In this document: in pieces, positions 1 through 60,490 of the stretch
Position numbering within the stretch: the stretch's first letter is position 1
Layout of the letters: every line of letters begins with the position of its first letter
Assembly: GCF_033958435.1 (NCBI RefSeq)
Contig: NC_134137.1
Span: forward strand, 177,705,501 to 177,769,500
Direction of reading: 5' to 3'
Length of the DNA stretch: 64,000 nt
Source: Carettochelys insculpta
Taxonomy: Eukaryota; Chordata; Testudines; Carettochelyidae
Notes under the pieces: model-generated
What the model saw: only the letters and a program-made list of their open reading frames with translations
What the model was told of the DNA's origin: nothing
Database searches by the model: none
Translations under genes and position numbers: made by a program

Positions 1-2139
1 GCAAAACATCTGCAGGAGAATGATGGAACACCTTCATAATGCATATTCACTGAATACAGCCATAAAGTATAATAACAAAGTAGATGCTGGAAAATACTTT
101 GTGGTATTGTACTTTCAAAAAACCCAAACTTGTTACTTTTCTGAACTCCTGGTTTCACAGTGAAGACCCACACAAGAGAAAAGGAAAATACACTAGACTG
201 ATTTTGTGTGCACCACACCCGACCAGTGATGTATGCAGCAAACATAGTATCAGGTTTTTTCTTAACAATGCAGACAATGTCATTTTCCTCATAGCAGGAC
301 ATTTTTAATTAATAAATTGCACAAATCTTGGCATCATTGTACTCGTTCTTGAATTCAGATGGATACATATATTAGTGATACCAATTTGGAATGTCAATTG
401 AACAATTAAAATAAAGCTAATATCAACACCATTAATTAATCAATTTTGAAATTCCTTTAGATCTAACACCTTTCTGCCTTTAGAGAGGCACAGAGTGTAT
501 TTAGAGTAAATGCTTTTGTAAAGGCATCAACATTCCAGAAGCTACTAGGAAATATTTGTGTTGAGTATTATAGTGAAAGTAGGCAGGGTCAGAGGAGGAA
601 AAAGCACTCTATGTGTATAAAAAATTCAGTTAACTGTGAACTTGCAAGTTCACAGTTATCGGAAGAATTGCAAACTAAGCCTTCTCAATGATAATGATGT
701 TTTAATAGGAAGGCAGTAAAAATACTGAAAATTGTTTTAAGCAACATCTTTAAAGCACTTCTGTTTACTCATTAACAGTGAGTATTCATAAAAACCAAGG
801 AAAGTGAATGAATTTTGTTGCTGTGTATCAAATACAGAAGATGATTTATTGATTAAAAATGTATACATTTTATTACATCTTGTAACATATATGTCTTTAA
901 TAAGGTGTAATCCATGAGCATGTGTTTTTTCCATATTGCACAAGACATATGAGTACTTTTTTAGCGATATTCCTACAGAGCATGAGACATTTATATTTAG
1001 CTGTGGCAGACATAAGCTTTTATAATGTAATCTAGCCATGAATGGAACTAAAAATGAAGCTAAATATTGCTGACTCAAGTCTACAATGTAATCTTCCTAT
1101 AAAACACCATCTGACTCCATTGTTTTTATTCGTTAATGTTTATACGCATTCTTTGAGGGAGTCATTCGTCATTTTATCAGGAGCTTTGTATGCTCATCAT
1201 GTCTACTCATTGTAGAACATATGCGCAGCAGAACCTCAGAGTTACAAACACCTGAACCTCATCAATGGAGGTTGTTCATAACTATGAAAGGTCTGCAACA
1301 CTGAGAAAACCACAGCACTTTCAGAAGTTTACAACTGAACATTGACTTAGTAGAGCTTTGAAACTTTACCATGCAGAAAACAAATGCTGCTTTCCTTTTA
1401 TTTTGGTAGTGTATTGTATTCAGTTTGGGGGAGGTCTCTACTGTTGCGCCTGATTATTTACTTCCAATTTCAAATGAGGAGTGTGGTCTACTTGTCACTC
1501 TGGTGTTTGTAAGTTTGAGGTTTTATTGTAAATATCTCTATCTCCTTATTTATTTCTTTATTTTTACATTGTAGGAACAATGAAAATAAACACTGATACT
1601 TCACTGAAAATACTGAACAAAATTAAGTAGATAAGGATTTTCTGCTAATCTTGAATTATTTTTCCTAGATTCAGTTTACTGTACCTAACCAAAATATTCA
1701 GCTCTAAATGTACTCAAACTGCTTTTTTGTAACTTGTTTCTTGTGTCTAAACTGCCCATCAGCTTTTTTATGGTGTGAGGGAATTTGTTAAACCTGAATC
1801 TTGACTTGGGGCTGACAAGAATTCAACCTTAGAAGTCCAGTTTTTTAGAATCTGAACTGCTTCAAAACCTTAGAAACTGCTGACATTTTGAATCAGGCTT
1901 GCAAAGTGTCACTGAATTATTTTCACTATTTCCTCCACTGTTTATAATAAGAAATTTAGTAAGTGTTTGTGTTCCTATCAGGATGGTTTTTGTTTATTTG
2001 TTTGAAGAAGATCACGGTCTTCACTTGATAGTCTTGCATGATCTTTGTATCAATAAACTGGGCAAATACAACTTAGATGGGGCTACTAGAAGGTGGGTGT
2101 ATATCTGGCTGGGTAACCATTCTCTCAGAGAGTAGTTAT
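1..2139. other. AT-rich flank downstream of SIM2, no gene seen
   Basis: No exon, RNA gene or clear repeat was recognised. A perfect 28-bp palindrome lies at 631-658 (TAACTGTGAACTTG and its reverse complement). The short ORFs here look like chance. Confidence 0.5.
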
Positions 2140-3127
2140 TAATGGTTCACGATCATGCCGGAAGGCTATATAACAAGTGGGATTCCACAAGGGTCTGCTT
2201 TGGGACCAGTTCTATTCAACAGTTTAGATATTAGCATATAGAGTAGGCTTAGTAAATCTGCAGATGATACCAAGCTGGGAAGGGTTGCAACTGCTTTGGA
2301 GCATAGGATCAAATTCAAAATGACCTGGACAAACTGGAGAAATGGTCTGGGGTAAACAGGATGAAGTTTAGTAAGGACAAATGCAAAGTGCTCCACTTTG
2401 GAAGGAATAATCTGTTTCACGCATACTGTGTGGGAAGCGACTGCCTAGTAAGAAATACTGCAGAAAAGGTATCTAGGAGTCATAGTGGACCACAAGCTAA
2501 ATATGAGTTAGCAGTGTGACACACTTGCAAAGAAAGGAAACATGATTCTGGGATACATTAGCAGGAGTGTTGTGAGCAAGACACAAGACGACATTCTTCC
2601 ATTCTACTCTATGCTGATTAGGCCTCAGTTGGAGTACTGGGTCCAGTTTTGAGCACCATAGTTCAATAAAGATGTTGAGAAGGTCCACAGAAAAGCAACA
2701 AGAATGACTAAAGGTCTAGAGAACATGAGCTATGAGGGAAGACTGAAAGAATTGGGCTTGTTTAGTTTAGAAAAGAGAAGACAGAGGGGATATGGTAGTG
2801 GTTTACAAGTACCTAAAAGAGTGCTACAAGGAGGAAGGAGAAAAATTGTGCTTCTTAGCCTCTGAGGATAGGACAACAAGGAATGGGCTTAAACTGCAGC
2901 AAGGGAGGTTAAGGTTGGACATTACAAAAAACTTTCTGTCAGGGTGGTTGAACACTGGAATAAATTGCCTACGGAGGTTGTGGAATCTCCATCACTGCAG
3001 ATTTTTAAGGGCAGGTTAGACAGACGTCTATCAGGGGTGATCTGGATGATACTTGGTCTTGTCGTGAGGGCAGGGGACTAGACTCGATGACCTCTCAAGG
3101 TCCTTTCCAGGTCTAGTGTTCTGTGAT
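2140..3127 (+). mobile_element. CR1 LINE, 5'-truncated 3' end
   Basis: The sequence encodes degenerate remnants of the C-terminal half of a CR1 reverse transcriptase in several frames. Recognisable are a GIPQGSALGPVLFN-like start and a [14 protein letters not shown] motif that has been damaged. It ends with the usual CR1 tail, where a stretch reading GATGACCTCTCAAGGTCC is followed by TTCTGTGATT. Many frameshifts and stops show an old, dead copy. It lies antisense to SIM2, near or within its 3' end. Confidence 0.85.
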
Positions 3128-3964
3128 TGGTCCAGTATATCCAGTGGTACACATTTCAGAAAGTTATTTCTTATTACAAATTATTTTTTATTGAGAGTAA
3201 TGTTCAATCCTTTCTATGTGATCTCATGTTGTTCCAATCTCATTGTGAGAAGATCCATTAATTTTTTAACATTTATCTGTGTTTGGCAGTTTGGCATTTT
3301 ATCATCCCTCTGGAATACACCGTGATAGCAACAAGCTATGAATTCCTGACTCCATGTTAAAATACATCAAAAAGCTAGAATTATCAAACTTTGTTTTAAA
3401 CTATTAAAATAAGCAATAAGCTTTCCAACACAACGCAGTTCATGGACTTATGTCATGAATACTTAGGATTAATTACCTTTTTTTAAACAAAATTCATTTG
3501 TCTGCTTGTTTAGAAGATGGCTGAGTAATTCCTATAATATTTCACAGTGTTTGTCAGACAACATTTAAACTAAGTTTTGTGGTTTATATTAATGGTAAAA
3601 ATTTTGAATATATTTTTTGAATCCCATTTTAAAAAAAAAATAGTTGTCTCTGTATAATTATGGGCGTACAACACTTACCCTTTAATTTCCTTAGACACAT
3701 TAAAATAACAAAAATATGACCTCTATATGGCTCCTTACTAGCAGAGTCTACACCAGAGATTAATCTGTAAAAATGAAGCACTGTAGCTAGATGTGTATTT
3801 TTCTGACCTTAAAGGTATTATTACAAGACTTGCGAAGAACACATACAACTTTGTCTCTTGCTGACCTTCTGCTATGCTCAGTAAATGTAGCCATGTTTTC
3901 TCATGCTTTTTAAAACATTACAGTTAGAATTTGTTTTTAATTAGGAGATACACGTCTATTATCG
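3128..3964 (-). other. Probable SIM2 3' UTR
   Basis: AT-rich sequence directly after the SIM2 stop codon, with no coding feature. A reverse-strand AATAAA at 3192-3187 is a possible poly(A) signal, but other TTTATT sites occur further down (for example near 1550), and a CR1 copy lies in between. The true 3' end cannot be fixed from sequence alone. Confidence 0.35.
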
Positions 3965-51384
<47,420 letters not shown>

Positions 51385-53476
51385 GTGAGGGATGAAAAGG
51401 CATCTTTCAAAAAGTGGAAGGCAAATCCTACTGAGGTAAATAGAAAGGAACACAAACACTAGCAAATTAAGTGTAAAAATGCAATGAGGAAAGCCAAAAA
51501 AGATTCTAAGGAACAGCTACCCAAAAGCTCAAAAAGTAATAACAAAATGTATTTTAAATACATTAGAAGCAGGAAGCCTGCTAAAAAACCAGTGGGTCCC
51601 CTAGATAATACAAATATGAAAGGAGAAATCAAGGGTGATAAAGCCATTGCGGAGAGACTAAATGATTCTTTGCTTCAGTCTTCACGGCTGAGGATGTTGC
51701 AAAGATTCCCAAATCTGCACTGTTTTTTGTGGGAAATGAAACTGAGGAACTGTCCTGGATTGAAGTGTCATTAGAGGTGGTTTTGGAACAAACAGATATA
51801 CTTAATGTTAACAAATCACCGGTTCCAGATGGCATTCATCCAAGGGTTCTGAAAGAACTCAAATGGGAAATCACAGAACTATTAACACTAGTTTGTAACC
51901 TGTCCTTTGGATCAGCTTCCGTACCTAATGACTGGAAAATAGCTAATGTGACACCAATATTTTAAAAGGGCTCTAGAGGTAACCCTGGCAATTACAGACC
52001 GGTAAGTTTAACGTCTGTTCTGGGCAAATAAGTTGAAACAATAGTAAAGAATAAAATTGTCAGGCTCATAGAAGAACATAATTTGATGGGCAAAAATCAA
52101 CATGGTTTCTGCAGAGGGAAATCACGTCTTACTGATCTGTTAAGAGTTCTTTGAAGGGGTTAACAAACATGCAGACAGGGGAGATCCAGTGGATACAGTA
52201 CACTTAGATTTCCAGAAAGCCTTTGACAAGGTACCTCATCAAAGGCTCTTATGTAAATTAAGTTGTCGTGGGGTAAGAGGGAAGATCCTTTCATGGATTG
52301 AGAACTGGTTAAAAGACAGGAAACAGAGGGTAGGCACACATGGTAAATTTTCCCAATGGAAAGGGGTACTAGTGGTGTCCCCAAGGGTCAGTCCTAGGAC
52401 TAATCCTGTTCAGTTTATTCATAAATGATCTGGAGACGGGGGTGAGCAGTGCGTTGGCAAAGTTTGCAGATGACACTAAATTGTTCAAGATAGTCAAGAC
52501 AAAGGCAGACTGTGAAGAACTTAAAAAAGATCTCATCAAACTGAGAGACAGGGCAATAAAATGGCAAATGAAATTTAATGTGGATAAGTGTAAGGTAATG
52601 CACATTGGAAAAAAATAACCCCCAACTATACTTACAGTATGATGGGGGCTAATTTAGTTATAACTAATCAGGAAAGAGATCTTGGAGTTATCGTGGATAG
52701 TTCCTTGAAAACATCCACAGTGTACAGAGGCTGTCAAAAAGGCAAATAGGATGTTAGGTCTTATTAAGAAAGGGATAGAAAAATAAGACAAGGAGTATCC
52801 TACTGCCCCTATATAAATCTATGGTACACCCACATCTTGAATACTGTGTACAGATGTGGTCTCCTCACCTAAAGAAAGATATCCTGGCACTGGAAAAGGT
52901 TCAGAAAAGGGCAACTAAAAATGATTAGGGGCCTGTAATGGGTCCCATATGAGGAGAGGCTAAAAAGATTGGGACTTTTCAGTTTAGAAAAGAGGAGACG
53001 GAGCAGGGACATGATAGAAGTATATAAAATTATGACAGGGGTGGAGAGGGTGAATAAGGAGAAGTTATTTACTTGTGCCTGTAATACAAGAACTAGAGGA
53101 CACCAAATGAAATTAAAGGGTAGCAGGTTTAAAACTAATACAAGAAAGTTCTTCACTCAGCGCACAGTTAACCTGTGGAACTCCTTGTCAGAGGAGACTG
53201 TGAAGGTTAGGACTATAACAGAATTTAAGAAAGAGCTAGACAAATTCATGAAGGTTAGGTCCATAAAATGCTATTAACCAAGGGTAGGAATGGTGTCCCT
53301 GGTCTCTGATTGTCAGAGACTGGAGATGGATGGCAGGAGACAAATTGCTTGATCATTGTCTTCGGTCCACCCCCCCGGGGCACCTGGCACTGGCCACAGT
53401 CGGCAGACAGGCTACTGGGCTTGATGAACCTTTGGTCTGACCCAGCATGGCTGGTGTTGTGTTCTTATGTTAAGCA
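51385..53476 (+). mobile_element. CR1 LINE, 2.1 kb, reverse-transcriptase half
   Basis: Decayed CR1 ORF2 in plus orientation: [76 protein letters not shown] and VNLWNSLSEETVKV, ending in the tail GGGCTTGATGAACCTTTGG and TGTTCTTATGTT. Several frameshifts and stops are present. It lies antisense to SIM2. The start is truncated. Confidence 0.9.
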
Positions 53477-53752
53477 GGCTCCTCTTAAGAGAAGTTTTTA
53501 AGACAAATTTTAATGGAAGTCACTGATGTTTTGTAATTTAAGCTCTGCTCAGGTTTACCTTATTTTTCTTTTAAAAGAAACACTTTCATTGTAGCATCTC
53601 AGGCTAAAGAATTAACTCTCAGCATTATAATCTATTTAAAAAATCCTAGAATACATTTACAGATAAATGAAGCACTTTTCATGTTAGAACTATGCTTAAA
53701 AGGGGGGGGAAAAGTAACACACATTGATTATCACCTTGCACAGGTTGAACCT

Positions 53753-54068
53753 CTCTGCTCCGCTACACTCTTATCTGGAAACAGTCATAGTCCAGCATGA
53801 TTTTAGTTAGCTGAATTTCCACTTACCATGGCTATGGCCAAGTTTCCTACGGCCCATAAAGTTTGTTTACAGCCACCAGTCCTGGCTCTCAGTGTTCTGT
53901 GCTGTTATTTAGCTGCAGTTTACCCCCTAAATGTCTTCTAAAAGCCTGGTATGCAGTGGAAGTGTTGGAAATGCTGCTAGGCAACACTGATCTCCCATGG
54001 TCCAGCAAATTCTCTGGTTTCGCACTGGTCAGGTCCCAAGGGTGCCTGATTAGAAAAGTCCAACCTGT
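53753..54068. mobile_element. Non-autonomous DNA transposon (AGGTTGAACCTCT family)
   Basis: The left end ACAGGTTGAACCTCTCTGCT and the right end AGTCCAACCTGT are inverted. The same family as 23126-23548. No transposase. Confidence 0.7.
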
Positions 54069-54289
54069 ATTTACCTTCCAAGTAAACTGCTTTTTCTATT
54101 TACTGAACTGAATACCAAAGAATTCCCTTACAAACTTGCTGGCCTGTTCTGCCAAAATGCCACCCTCAGGATTATTTAAGCATTATGGTTTTAATGTTCA
54201 ATTAAATGTTATAAAAGGCTAATTTGGGGGGCGGGGTTTACAATATGACATTGGACTGGAATTCTGGCAAAAATATCCTCCTCTGGAAA

Positions 54290-54400
54290 CACCCCACCCC
54301 CATGCATCTGATGAAGCAGGTCTTTGGCCATGAAAGCTTATGCTCCAAAATATCTGTTAGTCTATAAGGTGCCACAGGACTTGTTGTTTTTGGCAAAACA
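54290..54400 (+). repeat. Penelope-tail fragment
   Basis: CATCTGATGAAGCAGGTCTT, AAAGCTTATGCTCC and GTTAGTCTATAAGGTGCCAC form a short, solitary copy of the tail seen at 25925-26115. Confidence 0.6.
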
Positions 54401-54529
54401 TTGTAATCATTTATCTTTCTAATGCAAACTAGTTTCTTGTGACTACACTGGGCACTGAACCGAACTGGCACACCTACTATCCCGTTTAAATAAGTAGATG
54501 GGAGGAAGACTGGGGCTAAGGTATAGGAC

Positions 54530-54655
54530 TTCCTTCCAGCTCTGGCTCCTTGAATGAGCTCGAGTAAGTCATTTACTCTGCCTCAGTTTCCTGTTTGTAC
54601 AATAGGAACAATACTTTCTTCCCTCCTGGTGATGTTGAGAATAACTTTATAATAA
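54530..54655 (-). repeat. MIR-type SINE fragment
   Basis: GAGTAAGTCATTTACTCTGC, CTCAGTTTCCTGTTTGTACA and AATAGGAACAATA match the reverse MIR core. Confidence 0.65.
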
Positions 54656-54692
54656 CCCTTAAAGGACAGGCGATGATGGGGGCCATCTAAAT

Positions 54693-56100
54693 CTTTTTTT
54701 TTCTTTTTAAACATTGTGTTTATTAACAGAGCCAATTCACTTTGACCAATATTTCTGAAGCACTAATTTTGTAATTCCATCGAAAATAGGTTTTGTGTAC
54801 ACAATAGTTCCAATAGTCCGGCCTTCCTGAGGCTGTAACAGTAGGGCCATGATACACTAATAAGGTGGCAAAGTAATAATTTCTCCCTTTGTCAATAAAA
54901 AGTCCTCAATCTGTCAGTGTTTGTGGTAAGGGATGATTCTCTCCTGGGAAATTCCATTAAGTTTTTATTCTTCTTACAGCAACTATCAAATGGGTAATCA
55001 TGGCTTTGTATCTGTTGTACAGTACAGAATTTTTAAGAAAAATTCACAAATACCTGTTATCTCCTTAAAGTTATTTCCAAACTCTTTTCAAAGTGTCTGA
55101 ATTGTTGGACACAGCTGTAATATGTGAAGAAACCAACACGTCATTGCAGTCACTTCGCCATTTATCCAAGCTAATGTGCTTAATTGTAGTAGAGACCTCT
55201 AACATGATTTTTGCTTTGTTTTGTTTTATGAACATGCATACTGAGGTACAGGACTGCTGCTCATAACACTCATCCTTTATTTCCTGGAATAAGCCTGAGT
55301 TCCACATCTTTGTGAAACTGCATTTCCTTCATGGAAGAACTGAAAATATTTCTACATAAAGGTAGAAAGTAAATCATAGTCTCATAATAGTGACAAGTAA
55401 TTTCCACTGTTAATTTCATTGCTAACTGCTCAGATGGTGGGTTGAAAAATGTAGCAATTGCGGATAGTCGTACAACAGAACTTAAGATCTCTTGCAAGCT
55501 GATTTTTTTCCCTTTAAATTATCTGAACGAAACACCTCAAAGAGATTGCCCAACCCTTATAACACAAGCATGCTGCCAGCTGTTAAAGCCCCCAGAGCTT
55601 TACCAGGGTCAAACTTGGTGTTATGTACTATGGCCATTAGAACAGTTGGGTCTGGGCTTAATTTTTTGTTATCCCATGCTTTGATTATTGTTTTCAGAAA
55701 AGGGTAGGTTCTATAACATTATAGATACATTATTTTCAGATTAGAGTGTGTCTTCATCCAAGAAACCACATGGCGTTGGATTGTAGAACAGGCACAGCAT
55801 CCTGTCTATACCTCCCTGGCTCCCCTGCCCCCAAATTATCCAAAAAACCAAAATTTCTGATTTAGTTTTATTTTAATATTTGGTAGCATTAGTCCTCCTA
55901 TTTGTCAAGATTGTTGTAGGGGAGCCTGGTTGACTTTTGGCTTTTGTGGTCCTCAAATGATATGCTCATCAGGGTTACTGATCAAGAGGTTTTTCTGGGA
56001 TGATTATTGATAATAGATGGAAGGAAAAAAGTTTATTATACTTCCAATCAGTTGAATGATATAATTTTCCCTAGATGTGAGACTTTGTACTTTGACCAGT
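54693..56100 (-). pseudogene. Retroposed sequence with poly(A), possibly L1-like
   Basis: On the minus strand an AATAAA is followed by an A-rich tail (the T-run at about 54694-54710), marking a retroposed 3' end. Upstream, short open pieces such as KAWDNKKLSPDPT loosely resemble L1/Tx1-type C-terminal sequence. Frames are heavily broken. It could equally be an old processed pseudogene. Confidence 0.35.
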
Positions 56101-57000
56101 TTTCTACACCTGTTCTAACTTAATCAGAGGAGTGTAATGAATATTACAGAGAACTGGCTTTTTTGATACATGTACTCCCAGTTTATCTTAATGAGGTTGT
56201 CACCCATTTGTAATTATCAGTTATGGTCTTTTCAAGTTGGGATCCCTACCAAAATTTCAAATTTCAGACTTAAAATAATTTATTTTTAAATGTGAAACTT
56301 AACTTTACTAAATTCCAGGTGTTCCTCTTGTAATTCAAGGAACCTTTTGTGTTTCGCCCATATTTCTTCATATTGCCACATTAGCCTGTGCATGTGTCTG
56401 CTGTAATGAATTCTGTACAGTGTGCTTGAACAGATTCCAGCTACTCATTAAAAACTATCTGAGAAATCACCAAAAAAGTAGTTAACATAAAAGCCAGCAT
56501 AAAGCCAAATAATTATTTGAACACCTACCATGCAACAAGAGCATCAGTTCCTAAAGCAAACAACACATTAAGAAGAAAACTCCAGAGAGACTATATTGTA
56601 CCTGGATTTTTTTAAAAATTAAATTTATTATATTTTAGTTTGCATGAAGTGTGTTATTTCAATTATCCCCTTTCCTTTTTTAGGTTGTACATTAGACAGT
56701 ATGTCTGACGTTAAGCGCTGTTTAAAAATAAAATGGTCTGTTCAGAATTCAGTCATTGCTGGATTGCTCTTTCCCACCCCCCACTGTTGCAAGCAGCATA
56801 AATGTCATGGTGCACAAAATGAAGAGCATCTGGCTATTTTGGATGATGAATTTAGGCATTTGTTCATTCACTGCACATGACTAAAACAAGATTCTTAAGC
56901 ATTTCTGTGAAATTATGTTTAACATTACATAACCCAAAATTATCCTTCAGGGTAGAAGTATGAAATCCATCATCACTGCTCTAACGAGTTTTTCATCTCT
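56101..57000. other. SIM2 intron, nothing seen
   Basis: AT-rich, no exon or element recognised. Confidence 0.4.
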
Positions 57001-58290
57001 TATGAAAGAAAGCAGGTATTAAAATTATCACCCTTCAGTCTTCTCTTCTGCAAACTAAATAAGCCCAAATCCCTCACCCTCTCCTTACGGGTCTTGTGCT
57101 CCAGCCGCCTAATTATTTGCTGAACAGAGGGGAATAACCACTTCTCTAGATCTGCTCACAGTGTTCCTCCTAATGTACCCTACTATGACATCAGCATTCT
57201 TGGCTACAAGGGCACACTGTTTACTCATATCCAGCCTTTCACCCACCACAACCCTGAGGTCCCTTTCCACTGTACAGTTGCTTAGCCAGTCGGTCCCCAG
57301 CCAGTAACAATGCTTGGGATTCTTACGTCCCAAGTGCAGGACTCTACACTTCCCCTTGCCAAACCACATCACATTTCTTTCGGCTCAATCCTCTAATTTA
57401 TCCAGGTCACTCTGGATCCTATCTACCTCTCCCCCTAGCTTAGTGTCGTCTGCAAACTTGCTGAGGGTGCAATCCAGTCCCTCATCCAGGTCATTAATAA
57501 AGATGTTGAACAACACCGGCCCCAGAACCGAGCCTTGAGGCACTCGGCTTGAAACCGACCGCCATCCAGATATTGAGCCACTGATCACTACTCGTTGGGC
57601 CCAGCCGTCAGGCCAGCTTTCTATCCATCTTATAGTCCATGGATTCAATCCATACTGCCTCAAAATTTATACGCAAGAATGCTGTGGGAGACTGTATCAA
57701 AAGCTTTGCTGAAGTCAAGGTATATCACATCCACTGACTTCCCCATGTACAAAGAGCCTGTTACCTCATCATAGAAGTTAATCAGATCGGTCCCTTCGTG
57801 AATCCATGTTGACTACTCTTGATCACTTTCCCTTCTTCCAAGTACTCAAAAATGGATTCCTTGAGGATCCCTCCATTATTTTCCCAGGGACTGAGGTAAT
57901 GCTGACTGGTCTATGGTTCCCTGGATTGTCCTTCTTTCCTTTTTTAAAGATGGACACTCCATTTGCCTTTTTCCAGTCATCTTTTGAAATCAAGGTTCTC
58001 TATATTACTGCTCACCTTTCTTCTAGCCCAATACTCTCTCTTCTGACAGTGGTCAGTGCTGGGTGCCCCTAGGTAATGAACAGAACAGGTAATCATCTAG
58101 TGATCCATCCCATGTCACCCATTCACAGCTACTGGCAAAGAGAGGCTAGGGACTCCATCCCTGCTCATCCTGGACTGTAATCACCAGGTTCACCTCTAGA
58201 GGCCTTTTTTAAAAATGGATATCACTTTAGCTACCTTCCACTCATTTAGTGCAGAAGCTGATTTAAAGGCTTTTTACAAACAGTTTTGTA
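57001..58290 (-). mobile_element. CR1 LINE, reverse-transcriptase part
   Basis: Minus-strand pieces read [45 protein letters not shown] and ERDLRVVVGERLDMSKQCA. This is a decayed CR1 ORF2 in several frames, with a further CR1-like piece at about 58190-58290. The 3' tail is incomplete. Confidence 0.85.
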
Positions 58291-58831
58291 ACTTAACGCA
58301 TTAAAATCTTGTAAATCTTTCCAATGTTATAATGGGGGGATATTGATTTGGACATAGGACCCTGACAACTCGGGCAAGCTTTAAAGAGCAAGGGGAGGAA
58401 GATCACTAGAACAGAATTTAGAGTAACCAATAAACAGAAGCAAAAAGAAAAAGAAAACCACTTGCAAAATAAATTGATAAAAGTGGCTTTTCACTACTAT
58501 TTCAGGAGAAACAAACTCTTTAGTGGGAAGGCTCTTTACACCAGTGATTTATGTGAAGTCAGAGAAGATTAACTGATGAATTATGAGCTGTTTGGATAAA
58601 ATCCTCACTTCCGAAGTCAAGCAACGATTTTTCTTTTCCCATCTCAAAACTCCTCTTGACTTCAGTGAGGCCAGGATTTCATTCTACACTTCAGTAATTA
58701 ATGAGTCCATAAAGGCATTGAGAATACAAGAGTAAACAAGCAGTTTGATAAATTAAACAATAACCACCCTTCCATCAGTTTTAAAAAGTGGATTTACCTA
58801 AGCCAGATGCATATCTGGGGCAGTGGTTCCC

Positions 58832-59199
58832 AAACTTTTCTCTCATGCAACCCTCCAGCTCCATTTTGTATTTTTTTTTTGGTGACCCACCCATTGTTCT
58901 GGTTTGGCAGTTCTAGCCCTGACCAGATGTGGAGAGGGCAGCAGGAGGCTGTGGCTGGGTGAGCCCCACTGTATCAGCAGCTCTTGTTCCACGAGCTTCA
59001 GCCCAGTTCTTCATTCCAGTCATTGGGACCTGGTCACCAGTGTCACAGTATCACTGCTTTGACCCAGCTGCCCTGAAGGACAGAAGTGTATGTTTGCCTA
59101 GGCCAAGGTCCACTGATGGGTTAATCCGACCCTGGACAAAGAGTCTTCCCTATGAATACATTCATGGTCATGATCCATCACGTGGGAAACACTGCCCTA
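58832..59199. mobile_element. Non-autonomous hAT-like element
   Basis: The left end CAGTGGTTCCCAAACTTTTC pairs with the right end (GTGGGAAACACTG). Inside are GGTGACCCACCCATTG and CATCACGTGGG, as in related elements. No clear 8-bp duplication was seen. Confidence 0.6.
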
Positions 59200-60101
59200 A
59201 GAGCTAGATTTTCATTACATTTGCAGAGAGGCATATGCATTAAGATCTCTATGTAAAACAGGAACAAAAAAAATGCCTGAATGCCAAAGAAGATGTTGGC
59301 AACTGCTCATCTTAATTTTCACTAATACATTAGCAAAGAGAAAATACACATATAGAAACTGATTACCAACCATTTGGCAAATTGGTTTAAAAACTCCATG
59401 GCACTGCCTAGAATCTCATGTATGATGCAAAAACTTTTCCATGTGTAATACAAAGATGGTAAAATGTAGATGCCATTGGTAGAGCAATAAAGAAATTACC
59501 CACCACCTGAAAGTAGGTATGCAACTCACTGTAAAACATGTGTCTACTATGGTGCCACTTGTAAAATGAACAGAATTCCACACAAACACAAAAAACTAGT
59601 TGTATGTAAACTGAAATTAACATTTTTATAAGGCTATCCCAAAGAAAGAGCCCAATTAGACACTGCCCTGAGCCTATTTTGGAAAGAAAGTGGTGTGTAC
59701 GACAACAGACAGCTGTAAGGAGAGGGACTGATTGCTCCAAAAGTGTTGAGAAAATAAATACTGACAAACACACACCAGGTATCTAGGTCTAAAAAAGGAA
59801 AGCAAGGAACAGACATCCTGTATGGGACTGAGATAAGAGCTTCTGTAATTAATGTGTCAGTTAAATATATGTAATTGCTTCAGACAAGCACAAACAAAAA
59901 AGCCAGTCATGAAACCCTAGCCTTACCCTGACTGACCCTAAAAGAGGACCTATTTGAATTTGACATTAACCTATTTCCTACTAATTTATCACTACTCTAA
60001 ATAGAACGGTCACAATGAACAAGCTCACCAAATAAACGATTACTGGTATAAAGATGGCAAATGAGTCAGGCTCCTCCTGCTGGATTCCTTTCACAGAAGC
60101 C
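59200..60101. other. SIM2 intron, nothing seen
   Basis: AT-rich; short ORFs look like chance. Confidence 0.4.
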
Positions 60102-60104
60102 TGA

Positions 60105-60487
60105 GGCTGTGGCCACACTAGCCCCTCCTTTCGGAGGGGCTATGGTAATGTAGCACTTGGGAATATGCTAACGAGGTGCTATCATGAATATGCAGCACCT
60201 CATTAGCATAACAACAGCTGTACATGCTTTGAAACTCCTGGTTTCAAAACACATGCCACCTGTGTAGCCAAGGGGCCTTTCAAAACGACCCCGATTTCAA
60301 AAGTCCCTTATTCCCATCTGGTTTTGGAAATAAGGGGCTTTTTAAATCAGGGGTCCATTTGAAAACACCCCCAGGCTACATGGGTGGCATGTGTTTCGAA
60401 ACGAGTGAGGCTGCCATTATGCTAATGAGGCACTGCATATTCATGGCCCTAGCCCCTCCGAAAGGAGAGGCTGGTGTGGCCACAGCC
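60105..60487. mobile_element. Palindromic Harbinger-like MITE
   Basis: GGCTGTGGCCACACTAGCCC and its right-end counterpart (inverted) flank two near-inverted halves that share CCTTTCGGAGGGGC-type ends and CTCATTAGCAT motifs. The target duplication is TGA (60102-60104, 60488-60490). It is 383 bp. Confidence 0.8.
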
Positions 60488-60490
60488 TGA

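Noticed and set aside
59140..59205. A plus-strand YEYIHGHDP that resembles the SIM PAS-A motif EYIHPSDHD
   Set aside because: It is on the wrong strand, lies within the hAT-like element, and has no splice signals or flanking homology.
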